Shown here in pieces: positions 12,977 to 24,991 of a stretch of DNA of 64,000 nt. Under the pieces are notes generated by a model. That model saw nothing but the letters and a program-made list of their open reading frames with translations. It had not been told where the DNA came from and did not search any database. Source of the stretch: Mesostigma viride. Its lineage: Eukaryota > Streptophyta > Mesostigmatophyceae > Mesostigmatales > Mesostigmataceae. Positions within the stretch are counted from its first letter, which is position 1, and each line of letters opens with the position of its first letter. A program made the position numbers and the translations under genes. The stretch covers positions 4,123,832 to 4,187,831 of the forward strand of contig RPFO01000312.1 in NCBI GenBank assembly GCA_009746045.1, given 5' to 3'.

Positions 12977-14058
12977 TTTGACAATACGCCTCGGCGCCGT
13001 CCAGCAGGGCCGCCAAGGCATGTCGTTCACGACATGTTACTTCCGGGATCCTCCCGGAGAAGAATTATTCCCGGAGAAGAATTATAAGGACATCCTGGTG
13101 TTCATGGCGGTATGTAACATTACCGATTCAGAAAGCGAAGACTCGAATTGCCTAGTAGGATGTCACGATAAAGATTATTTTCGACTTATACGATTGATCC
13201 TTCCGCAATCGACCGGATCTGGCGGTCCGACTTGAACAAAACCGCGGCAGAAAAAGCACACACTAGCTGGACGATCTCGAAATCTGGAGCCTGGATTACC
13301 GTGGGTAAAAATGCAGCCTCAAATCGCTCATAACTAAGAGTGGTGGCTAATTTATCTTCACCGAAATCAAGGCCAGATCACTTTGTAATTTCAATGGTAA
13401 ATCCTGGGTCAATTTGACATTCATCGGGTGAGCAGTGAGCACTGAGCACATCACCTTCAACTTTTACCCGTCGGTCTTTCATGTGTTTAGATAGCGGGAA
13501 ATAATGGCCCAATCACTAATCACTAATCAGGGCCTTCTATGGGAGAAACCGCGCTACAATGTAGAGGTCAACATGGTTGTCACGTGCGTCTGGATTCTGG
13601 AAGCTGGCTTGGAGCTGGCTTGGCCCCGCAAATCGACATCGCGCCCGCACAAGAGCCGCGCTTATTTATAACTACGGCGCGGCGCACTTGCATTGCCGCA
13701 GATGCACGTAGGTGAAGAATACCTGTTACCATCGCACGTCACACGCACGGGCCTCCCTCGAAGCAGTGCTACGGTTTCTGAGTGCGCACAGTCGTGCACT
13801 TCGCTAATAAACCCGGGATAGCCATGGCCGACTACGCCGTAAACTTTTCCCCCATCACTAGATAAGTCTGGTATGGGGACCTCGAACACGAAGAAGATGC
13901 GTCTTTTTTCTCAAAGATTGCAAGGATGGGCTCAAGGATAGTGCTCCTGCAATAGACAGCCTTCCTGTTCGCAGAAGCCGTGGTCGTTTTGGTCGTCTAG
14001 GCGGGCACGCGCGACAGGCAAGCCGACAAGTAACAGTTGGGTGTTTTCTTGAGAAGCA
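12977..14058. promoter_or_regulatory. Divergent intergenic region between hydrolase (-) and PCF11 (+)
   Basis: The two start codons face away from each other across about 1.08 kb, so both promoters must lie here or in upstream untranslated exons. At about 13,048-13,085 a cccggagaagaatta unit is duplicated. Near 13,510 atcactaatc is repeated. No TATA element or motif can be assigned with confidence. Short open frames here match no family I know. Confidence 0.5.
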
Positions 14059-17000
14059 ATGGTGGAATCAGAGCTTACAGAAGAGGAATTGTACGACCTG
14101 CAGGTCTCGTACGAGGCTTCACTGGAAGACCTCAAGGAAAATTCCAGGACCAAAATTGCTAGTTTAACCATGATATCAGAAGAAAACATCGCTGCTGCGG
14201 ATCGCATCGTCGCTGTAATATTTCGGCGGATAGAGCAGGTGAGCCCGAACAGGCACGAGCCCACTTCTATGAAATACGTATCAAACGCTGGCAGACACGC
14301 AGCAGCAAACTCTTCCTTTTTCTCGCCATGCCCTGAGACGGCAAATTTTGTTTAATTTGTTAGCTGCGCGCTCGGCTCCAACTCGGCTCAACAACCTGGG
14401 TACGTGCTTCGTTGCCTGATATCTTGCTCCCCATTCCCACTCTTCAGGCACCGCCCGAATACAAGCTCCCTGCCATGTACCTGTTGGACAGCATCGCCAA
14501 GAACGTGGGCGGCGTCTACATCCCTCTCTTCTCGCGCATGCTCGCGCCCGTCTTCACCCGCGCCTACAATGAGGTCAACGAGTCCATCAAGGGCCGCGTG
14601 CGGCACCTGTTCGCCACGTGGCAGGAGCAGCGCGTGTTCCCCGCCGACCTCCTCCAGCTGCTCAGCAGCCGGCTGGGTCTTCCCCCCCTGCAGGCAGCCC
14701 CCAGCGAGCAGGGTCTTCCGGATACAGGGGGCCAAGGGGGGCGGCTGGGCATGGGGGGGGCGATGGCGGCCCCATCCGGCGGCATCCACGTAAACCCGAA
14801 GTTCCTCGAGTCCCAGCGGAAGGAGGTGAGTGAGAAACGAACCGAGGAACTAGGTGAGTGCGTGTACCCACGTGTGCGGTGCCTAGCGCATGGTGCCTAG
14901 CGCATGGTCCGCTGTAACAACCAGCATCTCAAGTCGTGGCAGAAGGTGGTGAGCGTGCGCATGCGGTCCCTGTATCTAGCCTGGACCGCTGTACTGGCCA
15001 GCTGGGCAAGTGCAGTGGAAGGAGGTGAGCGCACGCACATTAGCGAGCAAGTCAGCGCTCCCCTCTCGATACGTTACAGCCCTTGTGGCTTCAACACCCC
15101 CTCTGTGTCCTATGCTCTTGTCGCACCCTCGTGATCCCGCCTTTGTTACCCTACCTTGGTGCCCTGCCGTTGTGCCCCACCTCCGTGCCCTGAATGTGTC
15201 ATACCCATGACCATGCTGCCTCCCCTCCCCACGCACACGACGACCCACCCCCTCCCCACGCACACGACGACCCATCCCCTCCCCACGCACACGACGACCC
15301 ACCCCCTCCCCACGCACACGACGACCCACCCCCTCCCCACGCACACGACGACCCACCCCCTCCCCACGCACACGACGACCCATCCCCTCCCCACGCACAC
15401 GACGACCCACCCCCTCCCCACGCACACGACGACCCATCCCCTCCCCACGCACACGACGACCCATCCCCTCCCCACGCACACGACGACCCACCCCCTCCCC
15501 ACGCGCACGACGACCCATCCCCTCCCCACGCACACGACGACCCACCCCCTCCCCAGGCGCATGACTACACGCAGGCATCGCGCGCGACGGAGGCGGACAT
15601 GGGCCGGCTACCACGCCCAAACGCGGCACTTGACGCGCAACGACCCGCTGACAACAGGCTGGGCCCCGCACCCGCGTTTGGTGGCGTTCCGGCGGGCAGA
15701 GGGAACTGGGAGGCAACGGGCGCTGGTGGCGGTAGCATGGGGGGGGGGGGGGGGCACCCGCCCCGGTCAGCCAATGCCAGAGGGGCGGCCAGCGTCCGCG
15801 TTCGGTGCGCGGGACATGGGCCACGAGATGGCGGTCATGGAAGGGGCGGGGGCACGTGGGGGGCTGCCTTTGCAAGGCCTGCGGGGGCAAGGCCCGACGC
15901 CTTATGCTGGCGGTGACGGTGGCTACCCCAATGGCCGTGTGCCGTCTGCAAGAAGCAACGTGGGCCCCATGGGGTTCCGCGGGATGGAGCCCGCGATGGA
16001 GGGGGGGCTTGGGCCTACTCGGGGAGGGCTGGAATGGGAGCTGGCGAACCGGGGGGGGGGCGGGGGGATGGTGGGTGGTCGCATGCGGGGCATGGAGGGG
16101 GAGGCTGGCGGCCCCATGGCCGGACGAGGTGGCGTCGCAAGCAGCAGGGAGGGGGGGGAGTTCTCACGGGGTGTGGGCGGGGCGGGTGCGCAGTGGGGCC
16201 GGGCGCAGGGCTATGACGGTCCGCCGTCAGCCCACCCAGGTGCCTTCTACCCGCAAGAGGCTGGCGGGGCCTCTGGTGTTGGGTTGGATCGAATGACGGG
16301 GCAGGGTGGCGCAAGGGACATGGCGGAAGGAGGCGCAGGGTACCTTGGCCAGGGGACTGGTATGGGTGGCATTTCTGGGAGGGATGGACGGGCGGCAGGC
16401 GCGTGGATGGCCGGCGGCTCCGGTGGCGGTGTGGCGGGGGGATGGGGCGGCATGCAAGGTGGGTCGAGTTCCTCTATCGGCTGTTGTAGGCCCCACACGT
16501 TATCTGCGGTGCGTGCCCGATTGCATTGTCAGCTGTGTCCTCTTCTGCTGGCACGTGCCTGTCTTCTTCTGCCAGCAGTAGGTTCCAGCTGTCGTCTTAC
16601 CTGCTGTGCCATGCGGCCATGGACGACTTCTGTGATAACTCCACCCAGAGGTGATAATTGCAACTGGAGAGGCCACATCCATGGTTTCGTGTTTTCATGC
16701 TTTCATGTTTTGATGACTTTCGAAGGCTTCTGTTTCCTCGACTGCGTATCTCCCTCGTGCATCTCCCTCCCTGTGCATTTGCTTTCCCTTTCAGCGTGGC
16801 CATTTTCTTCACTTTGTGCCTAAACCTGACTTTCTTAACCTAGCGCCGGTCACGTTCTCCGCAATCTGCTGGTTCCCTCTTTGCCTCCTCGCCACCAGGT
16901 GGAGGTCAGAACGGGCCTCTCGGTGCACCCCTGGTGGGTGCGGGCAGTGTCATTCCAGCAGACAGGTCCTCCGTTGCCCCCCCCGCCCCCCTCCAACAAC

Positions 17001-20000
17001 TTCAGCGCATCCTAGAGGCGGGCCAAGCCAACCCGCGATCTGCCCAGCAGCTTCGCTCCATGATGGCGGCATGTGGGGACGACATGCAGCGTGTGGCAGC
17101 AGCCATCGCGGCAGCGGTCGCCGCAAGGGAGAGCAGCAGCGCTTCTGGGGTGGGGGGTGGTCAGGGCCCCACTGCCCTGGCCATGAGGCAGCAGGTGCCC
17201 CCGGTTCTGCTGGACGCTGCGCTGGCGTTTCTGGACGCAGCCATGTACGGCGCGGGGGTGGGGGCGGGGGTGCAGGGGGGGGGGCTGGGGAAGGCCCCCT
17301 TGTAGGGGGCATGGCGTCGAATGTCTCCTCAGCAGCGCTCGCCAGGGGGGCCGCAGGGATGGCGGTGCCCCTGATGGGTGGTCAACAAGCGGCGATGGTG
17401 GGCCAGCCAGGTGTCGCAATGGCATCACAGGGCATGGGCGGCGGCTTTGGCGCGGTTAGTTACGGAGGGGGTATGGACGGCATGGCGGGCATGGGCACCG
17501 GCGTGGGCATGGGCATGCAGGTGCCGGCCGTGACTGGGGCGGCAGCCAGCGCGGGCGGCGTGCCTGATTTCCTAGGTAACGGCGACGCGCTCTCCTTGCT
17601 CTCCTCGCTGCTGCAGGAAGGGGTTGCGGGGGGTGTGGCAGTGGCAGAGGGCGGTGCTGGGGGTGCGGAGGATGCACCGGGCACGGTGGCGTTGGGTGCT
17701 GGTCGCCGTACTGAGGACGCTGGGCTGTTTGCGCAGCTGCTGCAGGAGGGGTTCCAGTCCAGCCTGCTCAAGAGGTAGGGTCCTCTATGTGGTGGATCAA
17801 GAGGTAGGGTGTAAGGTGGTTGCCTGCTCAAGAGGTAGGGTGCCTTGTTTGGTGGCTATGTAACTGGCCGTATTTGCTTGCTTGCTCAAGAGGTAGGGTC
17901 CGCTATGTGGTGGATCAAGAGGTAGGGTGTAAGGTGGTTGCCTGCTCAAGAGATAGGGTGCCTTGTTTGGTGGCTTAGCAACGGGCCGTATTTGCTTGCT
18001 TGCCCAAGTAGGTTTTAAGAAGAGCGATTGCCGAACGGGAATCTGGCCTTGCCTGCTTTCGTGAATGGTGAGGTGGGCGAGGTGAGTTTACAAGGATGGG
18101 AAGTGTGGGAAAACAGGGTCCCCACGGGTGATCATTCGGGGCTGGAATTGCGCAAGCGCTGTCACGCGGGGGGACCGGTTGCAGATGTTTGGTCCCCCCC
18201 AAATGGGCTGCGGCGGTAATTGCAAGAACGGTGGCTGTGTGCATCACAAGTGGCATGGCCAGGGTCTCTGAACACGGTACCAAGAAACTGCAACAAAGTA
18301 AGACTCAAAACTGACATGGTATTATTACACGGCCTGGTGTTAGCTATCTAATAGGTCTACACGAGCAAGCTTGTAATATGTTCAGGCCATTGGCAATGCT
18401 TTTGTCATGCAGCTGATGCTTGTGTCAACAATGGGATGTGTAGGTTTGGCAGGCCATAAACCTCGTTCTTGCTCTGCCACATCAAGCCGGGAAATTTGCT
18501 GTGTGACCAGAGATCAGACCTCTCTCTAGTCTAGAAACAACAGCTCAGCAGGACAGGCAGGTACACTTTCTCAGGCACCCCCCTTTGCCGCATCTTTGTA
18601 CTAAAGAGGCGCAAGCATCATCAGCCCTCGCTCAAGCTCAAAATTGGCTCACGGCAGGATGTCTGCCAACAACTTGACAGTATCTCCTCGCCAGAGCCAT
18701 GCTGGACGGTGATGTCAGCACCGTCCAGATCCTCACGTATGAAGTGCGGACGCGTGTCTTTATGAGTGTATGCGCTCATGTGCATCCGCATCCGCGCCCC
18801 TCATACCCCAACACCTTCACTCACACGTATGCCCCCTGCGCCCCCCCCCCCCGCCACCCAGGCGGCTTGAGCCTGCCATCTCTGCGCTCTACTTCGACCT
18901 CCAGTTCCAGTGCGCCACCTGCGGCCTGCGCTTCCAAACACAGGTATGCCGCCACAGTGCATGGGTGCGGGTGGAGAGTAACAAACATGAGGCCACAGGA
19001 GCACGCCGCAATGCTGCAGCGTATGGGCTGCTCGCTAGGGGCTGGTGGCATGGGTGCTATAGTTGCAATGGGCGGGACTGTGTGGGGGGGTACGGGGTTG
19101 CCGAGGACTTATGTCAGCGGTTCGAGTCCGCTTACCTCCATGCGTTGGAGGTGGTGCTGGCGCGTTGCAGGCGGCGTGTGTGCATGGTGCAAAACAACCC
19201 CAATTGGTTGCGAGGCTGCGGAGATTGTAAGGAGGACAGGGGGCATGAGAGACGCTGTGGCTCGTCTGTCGGACATGCCTATTCTGTGGAACAAGCCTAT
19301 TCTCTTGAAGATGCCTGTTCTGTGGAACAAGTCTATTCTCTTGAAGATGCCTATTCTGTCGGACATGCCTATTCTGTGGATGGAACAAGTTTGCTGAACA
19401 TGTGCAATGTGGGGAGTGTTTTGGGAGCACATGGTGGTGGACGATGCCGCGACACCTGAGAACAGGCCGAGGACGAGGGATGGCACCCGGCACTGCTACA
19501 GCCCGTCACATTGGTACCCTAGCGGGTTGCAGTCGTACCGCAACCGGCGAGGGCCCCTCAGTACCTGTACCAGTACCAAAATAGTGAAACCTGGCACTCG
19601 TGTCAACTCTCCTAACGATGGGAAGCAGCACGACAAGGAGGTGCCAAGGAGACCCTGCTTGCGCTGATGTGACGATCTGTGCTATCCTGTTCGCTTGCCC
19701 TCTCGCTGACGACCGTTGGTCTCTCCCTGGGTGCTGCGTGCTTGTGTGCGTGCGTGCGCGTGCCTGTTTGCAGGACGGGCACAGCAAACACCTCGACTGG
19801 CACTTTTTGCGCAAGCGGCGGCAAAAGGCCCAGAAGGCGGCCTCGCGGACCTGGTTCGTGGAGCCCAAGGTGAGGGTCTGTAATTACTTGTTTTGGGCTC
19901 CTTATCTGTTCATGGAGCCCAAGGTGCACTTGCTCACATTTCTGTGTGTGTACGCGTGTGTATGTGTCTGTATGTGCGTGTGTGCGTGTGTGTGCGTATG

Positions 20001-22710
20001 TATGTGGGTGGGTGCGCACGCATGTGGGTGGGTGGGTGGGTGGGTGTGCGCGCGTGTGTGCGTGTTTTCTCCCTATTTGTCCGTGGAGCCCAAGGTGTGG
20101 CTTCGCTTGCTGCCTGGGTAGGCGAGTGCCTCCTGCGCGTGCATGGCTGACATTGGTGGTGCCTTCTTGGCGTCTCCCTCTGCCATCTGGCGGCGCAGGA
20201 ATGGTTGGCCGGGACGGCATCGGACGCCACTGAAACAGGTACGCACGCCATCCGCTTACTACCTTTCACTTGTTCAGCCCTTCCCTGCTTGCGCCCTTCT
20301 CCACGTGTGCCCTTCCGTGCTTGCACCCTTCTCTACTTGTGATGTTCTCCCCCCTTGGTTGATCCTTTGCTGTTGCTTGCTCATGGGGCCGCCCGTTGCT
20401 GTCTCACGGCACCGTTCCCTTGTTCCGCCGTTCCACTGTTGTCACTCGTCCCTTGTTGTGCTTCTTCTTCCGTGCCTGCCTTGCCCACACAGCACCGTCC
20501 TTCTTCGACCTGCAAGCGAAGCAAAGCGCTGACGTGGCGGGCACCGAGGAGAAGACGGCGGAGCAGTGCTGCGTGCCCGCCGATGACACGCAGGTGGGTG
20601 GTGGATGGTGATGGTGTGCAGGTGGGTAGGTGCGGCGTTTAGGGGCATGGGTTGATACTGCACTGGGCCTCAACCTCCCCATGTCGAGGGCTGGGACCCC
20701 ATGTCGAGTTGACGAGGGCTGGGACGGGGCTAGACCATGCTGTTACGCAACCGCGTTGGCAAGCAAGCCACCTTTCCTGATGACAGGGATGCTCATGTTT
20801 TAGAGCTTTTCATGTATGGACGGGCGATGGTGGTGATTGACCCCTGCAACCTTGCAACCCTGCAACCCTGCAACCCTCCCCCCTCCCTCCCCCGCTTCCC
20901 TCCCCCCCCCCCCCCGCCTCGCCCGTGGCATGCGCAGGAGACGTGCATTTTGTGCGAGGAGAAATTCGACGTGTTCTGGGACCCTGTCGAGGAGGAGTGG
21001 ATGTACCGCGGGGCGGTGTATATGGACGAGGAGGAGGGGACAGGTGGGGGAGGGGACAAGGAGAAGGTCATCGTTCACGCCAAGTGCAAGGGGGGGGAGG
21101 CACCGCCGGGGGACGTGCCTGCGGCCAAGGCCCCTCCACCGCTGCTGGGGAAGGTGGAAGAGCCTGGTAGGTTGAAGCTGGCTGGGTTGGGGAATCAATT
21201 GAGTTTAATTCAAGTTGTTGTGTAATGATTGCGAGATGTATCAGTAAACGGTGGCAAGATTTAATAGGACTTGTTGTTCCTGGCCTGTATATTACATAAT
21301 GGTGCAAATAATGGTAGGCTCGCGCTCTCTGGCCGCCATCTTGCTCTCATGGGTGCAGACTAGCGACAATTGGTGCAAACTTGGGACTAGGGACACTGGG
21401 AGTGGGTTCTTCGTGGGAGGGAGCTGTCTGTGCAAGTTGGTGGGTTCTGAACGCGGGGCCTTGCGATCCGTGCCTCATCCCCATCGGTGTGTGTTGACGT
21501 TGGTGTTGGTGCTGACGTTGGTGTTGGCGTGCTGGGGGGCCACTGTTGGCCATCCGCGGTTCGCCCGCGCCCGCGTGCGCCGCGCAGCCACCACCCCTCC
21601 TCTGTATACAGGCGACGGGCCCGCTGCGGCTGCAGCAGATGAGACCAAGCTGGCGCCGGCAACCAACGTGGCGGCACCAGGGGCCGCACTGGCTGAGGTA
21701 AGTCTATGGGGATGGCCTGGCGAGGGCCATGATGGGGCGAGGCCGGAATGAATTCTATGCAGTGGCGGGCCATGATGGGCCAAGTCAGGTGTCTTTTAGC
21801 CGGTGTGCGGCGACCTGTCGGCCTCCGCCTTGGTGCGGCGCGCAAAAAAAAAAAAAAAAAAACGATAGCAGTTGGGTCCCCTTCGCACTGTGTTCCACCC
21901 ACGTGCCTTGACGGGCTATCTTATTGTTGGGATGTGAGCCCTTGCATGGCACGCTTTGATTGCTGCGCTCACCTTCCTGCAGTTCCCTTTCTTGCGGTGA
22001 TCCTCCCAAATTAGCTTGGGCTAGGTACTGGTTATGCTAGGTTTACTGGCTATGCTAGTGTACTAGTTAAACTACGTGTGTTGTCGTACTAGTATCGTTG
22101 CATTACAAGGGTCACCTTGCGAAGCCGTAGATGGCTAGTATTGGCAAAGTATGGTCATGTGAGTAGGGCTGTGCCTGTGAAGGTCTTTACCACGGCGGCT
22201 GCAGTCACCGGGGGATGCACATGGCAGGAGGTGAGGGCCCGCAGCGGAGGGAAAGGACGGGGCCTTCACAGTTCTCTCGTGTATTTCCCCTGTTGGGACT
22301 AGATGGGTGCAGTGGGTGTGGGAGGGAAGTGTCGTGCTCTGGCATTTAGGGAGCTCCCAAGGGTATGTGTTGGTTGTGTGTGCCATGCGTTGGCGCGGTT
22401 CTGCTGCCAACTGGACGCCTGTCGGGTGCTCATTTCCATAAGTGCCCTCCGTTTCGGCTCCGTTTCAGTGTCAACGCGTTGCGCCGCCCTGCATTGTCTG
22501 ACAGCGTGTGTGCATTCCCTTGTGCCCACCGCTTGCATCGAGAAATGGCTCGCTCTCGAATCTCTGCCCCACACACACGTAATTACACCCTTTTCTGTGC
22601 GCTGGGTTTTCGGGCGTCTCTGCTGCTGTTTGGGCGTTGCTGTGGCCCAGCTGCCGGTGACGGACGCCAGCGGTGTGGCACTGCCCAGGAAACGCTCGCG
22701 CTATCGATGA
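14059..22710 (+). CDS. PCF11: PCF11-like pre-mRNA cleavage factor / transcription termination protein
   Basis: Model of eleven exons: 14059-14238, 14448-14825, 15557-16458, 16899-17774, 18862-18943, 19774-19869, 20199-20238, 20493-20593, 20938-21166, 21612-21697 and 22651-22710. Total is 3,030 nt, ~1,009 aa, stop at 22708-22710. The first two exons encode the RNA polymerase II CTD-interaction domain: SLEDLKENSRTKIASLT, KLPAMYLLDSIAKNVGG, then WQEQRVFP. The middle two exons are long and Gly/Met/Ala-rich, ending GLFAQLLQEGFQSSLLKR. Two zinc-binding modules follow: CATCGLRF...HSKHLDWH, then WFVEPKEWLAGT, and finally CILCEEKF...VIVHAKC. This is the PCF11 order (CID, linker, Clp1-binding zinc region). 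The tail ends KRSRYR. The two middle exons each change frame at a G-run (see findings); the changes cancel. Acts in the nucleus in CF IA/CFIIm-type 3'-end processing. Domain exons are firm; the linker exons less so. Confidence 0.88.
15226..15556 (+). repeat. 27-bp minisatellite ending at a PCF11 3' splice site
   Basis: About twelve copies of a C-rich 27-mer (ccccacgcacacgacgaccc plus accccct). The last copy changes ccccacg to ccccag and supplies the acceptor of the exon starting at 15557. Both strands are open through the array only because 27 is a multiple of three. I treat it as intron, because the phase from 14825 to 15557 is right without it. Confidence 0.8.
17763..18005 (+). repeat. Tandem repeat copying a PCF11 exon-intron junction
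   Basis: The junction word ctcaagag|gtagggt at 17,768-17,780 is repeated about six times (near 17,797, 17,828, 17,887, 17,917 and, with one change, 17,948). It sits inside a larger ~120-bp duplication with gtggtggatcaagaggtagg and cttgtttggtggc blocks. All copies after the first lie in the intron. Confidence 0.75.
18006..18861. other. PCF11 intron, nothing else recognised
   Basis: No exon is needed here: the phase-2 end at 17774 joins directly to the single base opening the exon at 18862. A C-run acts as polypyrimidine tract at 18,841-18,852. Confidence 0.5.
19262..19390 (+). repeat. Degenerate tandem repeat in PCF11 intron
   Basis: Alternating units of tattctgtggaacaag and cctattctcttgaagatg, with tcggacatgcctattctgtg at both ends. 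Intronic, no coding role seen. Confidence 0.6.
19936..20080 (+). repeat. GT-rich microsatellite in PCF11 intron
   Basis: Imperfect (TG)n / (TGCG)n / (GGGT)n tract between the exons ending at 19869 and starting at 20199. On each side of it the exon end tggagcccaag|gtg is partly repeated (near 19,915-19,926 and 20,083-20,097). Confidence 0.7.
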
Positions 22711-24060
22711 TGCAACCAGGATGATATCGATGATGCCACGAGGGCAATGGCGTGCCGGCGGGGACGGGGATTATGTATGCTGCCACCCTGGCAGCGAGGG
22801 GCTTTTGGACCGGGATGGATGCTGCCGAAGGGAAACAAAAGCGTGTGCACGCTATGTGGGCGGTGATGCCGTGCCACATGGCGTCCAGGCAGAAGATGCT
22901 AGATCAATTAGATGGCAGAACCCACGATGAGGGTAGGGAGCCAGGGCCCCAGGTCTCCTGGGTGGAGCCCTGTAGAAAGAAGGGAAAGAAGGGAAAAAAG
23001 AATGTGGAAGGGGATAAAGAAATGCTGACAGCTGTTGTCTGTCACATGGACATACCCATGTCACCTATTTATTGAACCACACCAAAATCGGAAGTATATA
23101 TGGCACGGCCTCGTGCCTTATGATGGCAAGCATGCTGCTGTATGCGCAGTAGATGTAGGCGCTCACGCAAGGCTTCCTGTTGCAAGGGTACCTATGCCGC
23201 ACTCGTATGTGTAAAGGTGTGCTTCACATGGGTGTGCGAGATCTGGTTAGGTATTTTATGTGGGTTATCTTTTCAGATTTCTGGATGGGGGCGCACCCAA
23301 GCCTTCACTGTTGTAAGGGGGACCCAGGAGGCTGCTGCTGCTGAGGAAGAGTTTGCAGAAGGTTTCTACTTGATATCAACCCATCAACAAATGTAGTGGG
23401 GTATTAGTATCCGAAAGAAAGCAAAGGGCAGGCGATGAGCGATGGTGCTGGCTTGTCGTTCTCACAATGGGGGCGGTCTGGGAGTCGGGCCAGCAGGTGG
23501 CCTGCCGTGCCTCACTAGCGGCGTGGTCGGCTCCCAGAACACACACCAGCAGGTAGTGGGTTGCTTGTTCGAGGTGTATGCAGCCTATGCCCCATGATGC
23601 GTGTTTGGGTGTGGGGGGGGCGGGGGGGGGGGGGGGGGTGGGAGTTGCAGGTGTTACTGACCTTGCAGCAAGTCTGCTCCACAGAGGCATGCTTGCAAGG
23701 CTACCAATGGAGAAAAGCAGACACACAAAAAAATGGTGGGATGGATGGGGTGCATGGGATGAACAGGCCACTTTTGCAGCGTACACACCAACCTGATGTT
23801 CTTACCGCAGACGATGAAGTGAAATGTTTGCATCCTTGTGCACATATGGTCTGTACAGAGTGGTGTAGCTGTGCTACCATTTGCACAGTATAGTGCAGGG
23901 ACGTCAGTAATCGTTTCTGGGGCTCAATACGCAAGGAACAGAAGACAGCATGTTGGTGTGATGGGAGGATTGATACATACATTTCAACTCTCGCGACTTA
24001 ACCATAGACGTATAACATTGTGTGATATTTTCAATATGCAGCAAAAATTGTAGCGATTTG
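22711..24060. other. Region downstream of PCF11, no confident gene
   Basis: It includes a broken G-run at about 23,610-23,640. A possible terminal exon on + follows a good acceptor (ttatcttttcag at about 23,263-23,274) and reads to a stop at 23,394-23,396 with an Ala/Glu-rich end. It has no recognisable family and could equally be 3' untranslated sequence. Confidence 0.3.
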
Positions 24061-24099
24061 ACCGTAGATTTGAGCATCAGACAATGGCTGGAAAAATGT

Positions 24100-24370
24100 C
24101 ATGGCAATAACTATATATATCTTTTAAAAATCATAATTACTTACATCAGACTGAAGGCACCCCATTAAACATAAACAATACATACGCTTGGCACTGGATT
24201 CGTTGTCCACATCGTCGCGTCGCTGCGGCAACACGATGTTTTCTGGCATACGCGGGCTTTTGGTTCTCGCCGCACATTTGAAAGTGCTGTCCTCCGGCTT
24301 TTTGACTTTGCACCGTGTGCAGTTCTTGGACGTTTGGAATCATGGCATGGCTAACGTGATGACTGACTAG
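24100..24370 (-). pseudogene. Retroelement 3' fragment (family D tail) with a short Cys-containing frame
   Basis: 24,127-24,155 contains taaaaatcataattactta, almost the same as the tail of the minus-oriented insertion at 46,439. On the minus strand upstream of it, one frame reads NCTRCKVKKPEDSTFKC before stopping. It could be a zinc-binding fragment. The rest is unrecognised. Confidence 0.4.
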
Positions 24371-24544
24371 CTAGCTAGACCTTTTCAGTGGTTTTCCATT
24401 TGTGGGTATTTCCTCGTAAATTGTGGGAGAGCGATCGCAGCAATGGTGCTCACCACTAGACACTCCCGGCCAGTTAGGTTCGAAACACACGCCCTGATCA
24501 AGCATGCTGTTTCCGGCCCCACCGTCTAGGTCATCTAGTCGCTC

Positions 24545-24717
24545 TACACGTAAGCCAGCCATAATTTCAATGCACAAGGATACACATTTCCATCACCATT
24601 CATTTTCATCATCCTGAACTACTCGATCGACACGCGGACAAGATAACGGCAGGCTCGAGCTACCATGGTCCGGATTCTCCCGATTTCTGGCATGCGCTGG
24701 TTGTCTCCTTGATAAGC
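24545..24717 (-). repeat. Near full-length copy of dispersed repeat R1
   Basis: About 170 bp, minus orientation. It matches 42,915-43,090 over its whole length, from the tatcaaggagacaaccagcg end to the gcattgaaattatggct end. Confidence 0.8.
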
Positions 24718-24794
24718 AAAGCTAACGCTAACAAGAGATACCACGACAAAATAACTACAGCTGGCACGGTACACTCCACACCGCGGAATGAAGG

Positions 24795-24990
24795 AAAACA
24801 GCCTAATAACCGGAGCTCAAGATGTCAGCCAGAGCACGTGTAAGCGCTACCGAAAGGCGTGGGCGCCAGTACGACGTCCAGGTCCGTGCCGACCAAGGGG
24901 CTCGCTGGCCCTCCAGGTCCAGGCGGTCCTCCCAGAGTCGGCAGCACTCCTTAAAGAAGCCGGCGGTCAGGGTCCCTGGGGCGGCCATTA
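24795..24990 (-). pseudogene. Fragment of family D LINE (C-terminal region)
   Basis: On the minus strand it reads FFKECCRLWEDRLDLEGQRA, WSARTWTSYWR and LSVALTRALADI, the same as the end of the insertion at 46,439-47,344 with a few substitutions. The nuclease motif is absent. Confidence 0.75.
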
Positions 24991-24991
24991 A

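Noticed and set aside
12786-13235. Plus-strand frame of 149 codons
   Set aside because: It overlaps the first hydrolase exon on the other strand and resembles nothing known.
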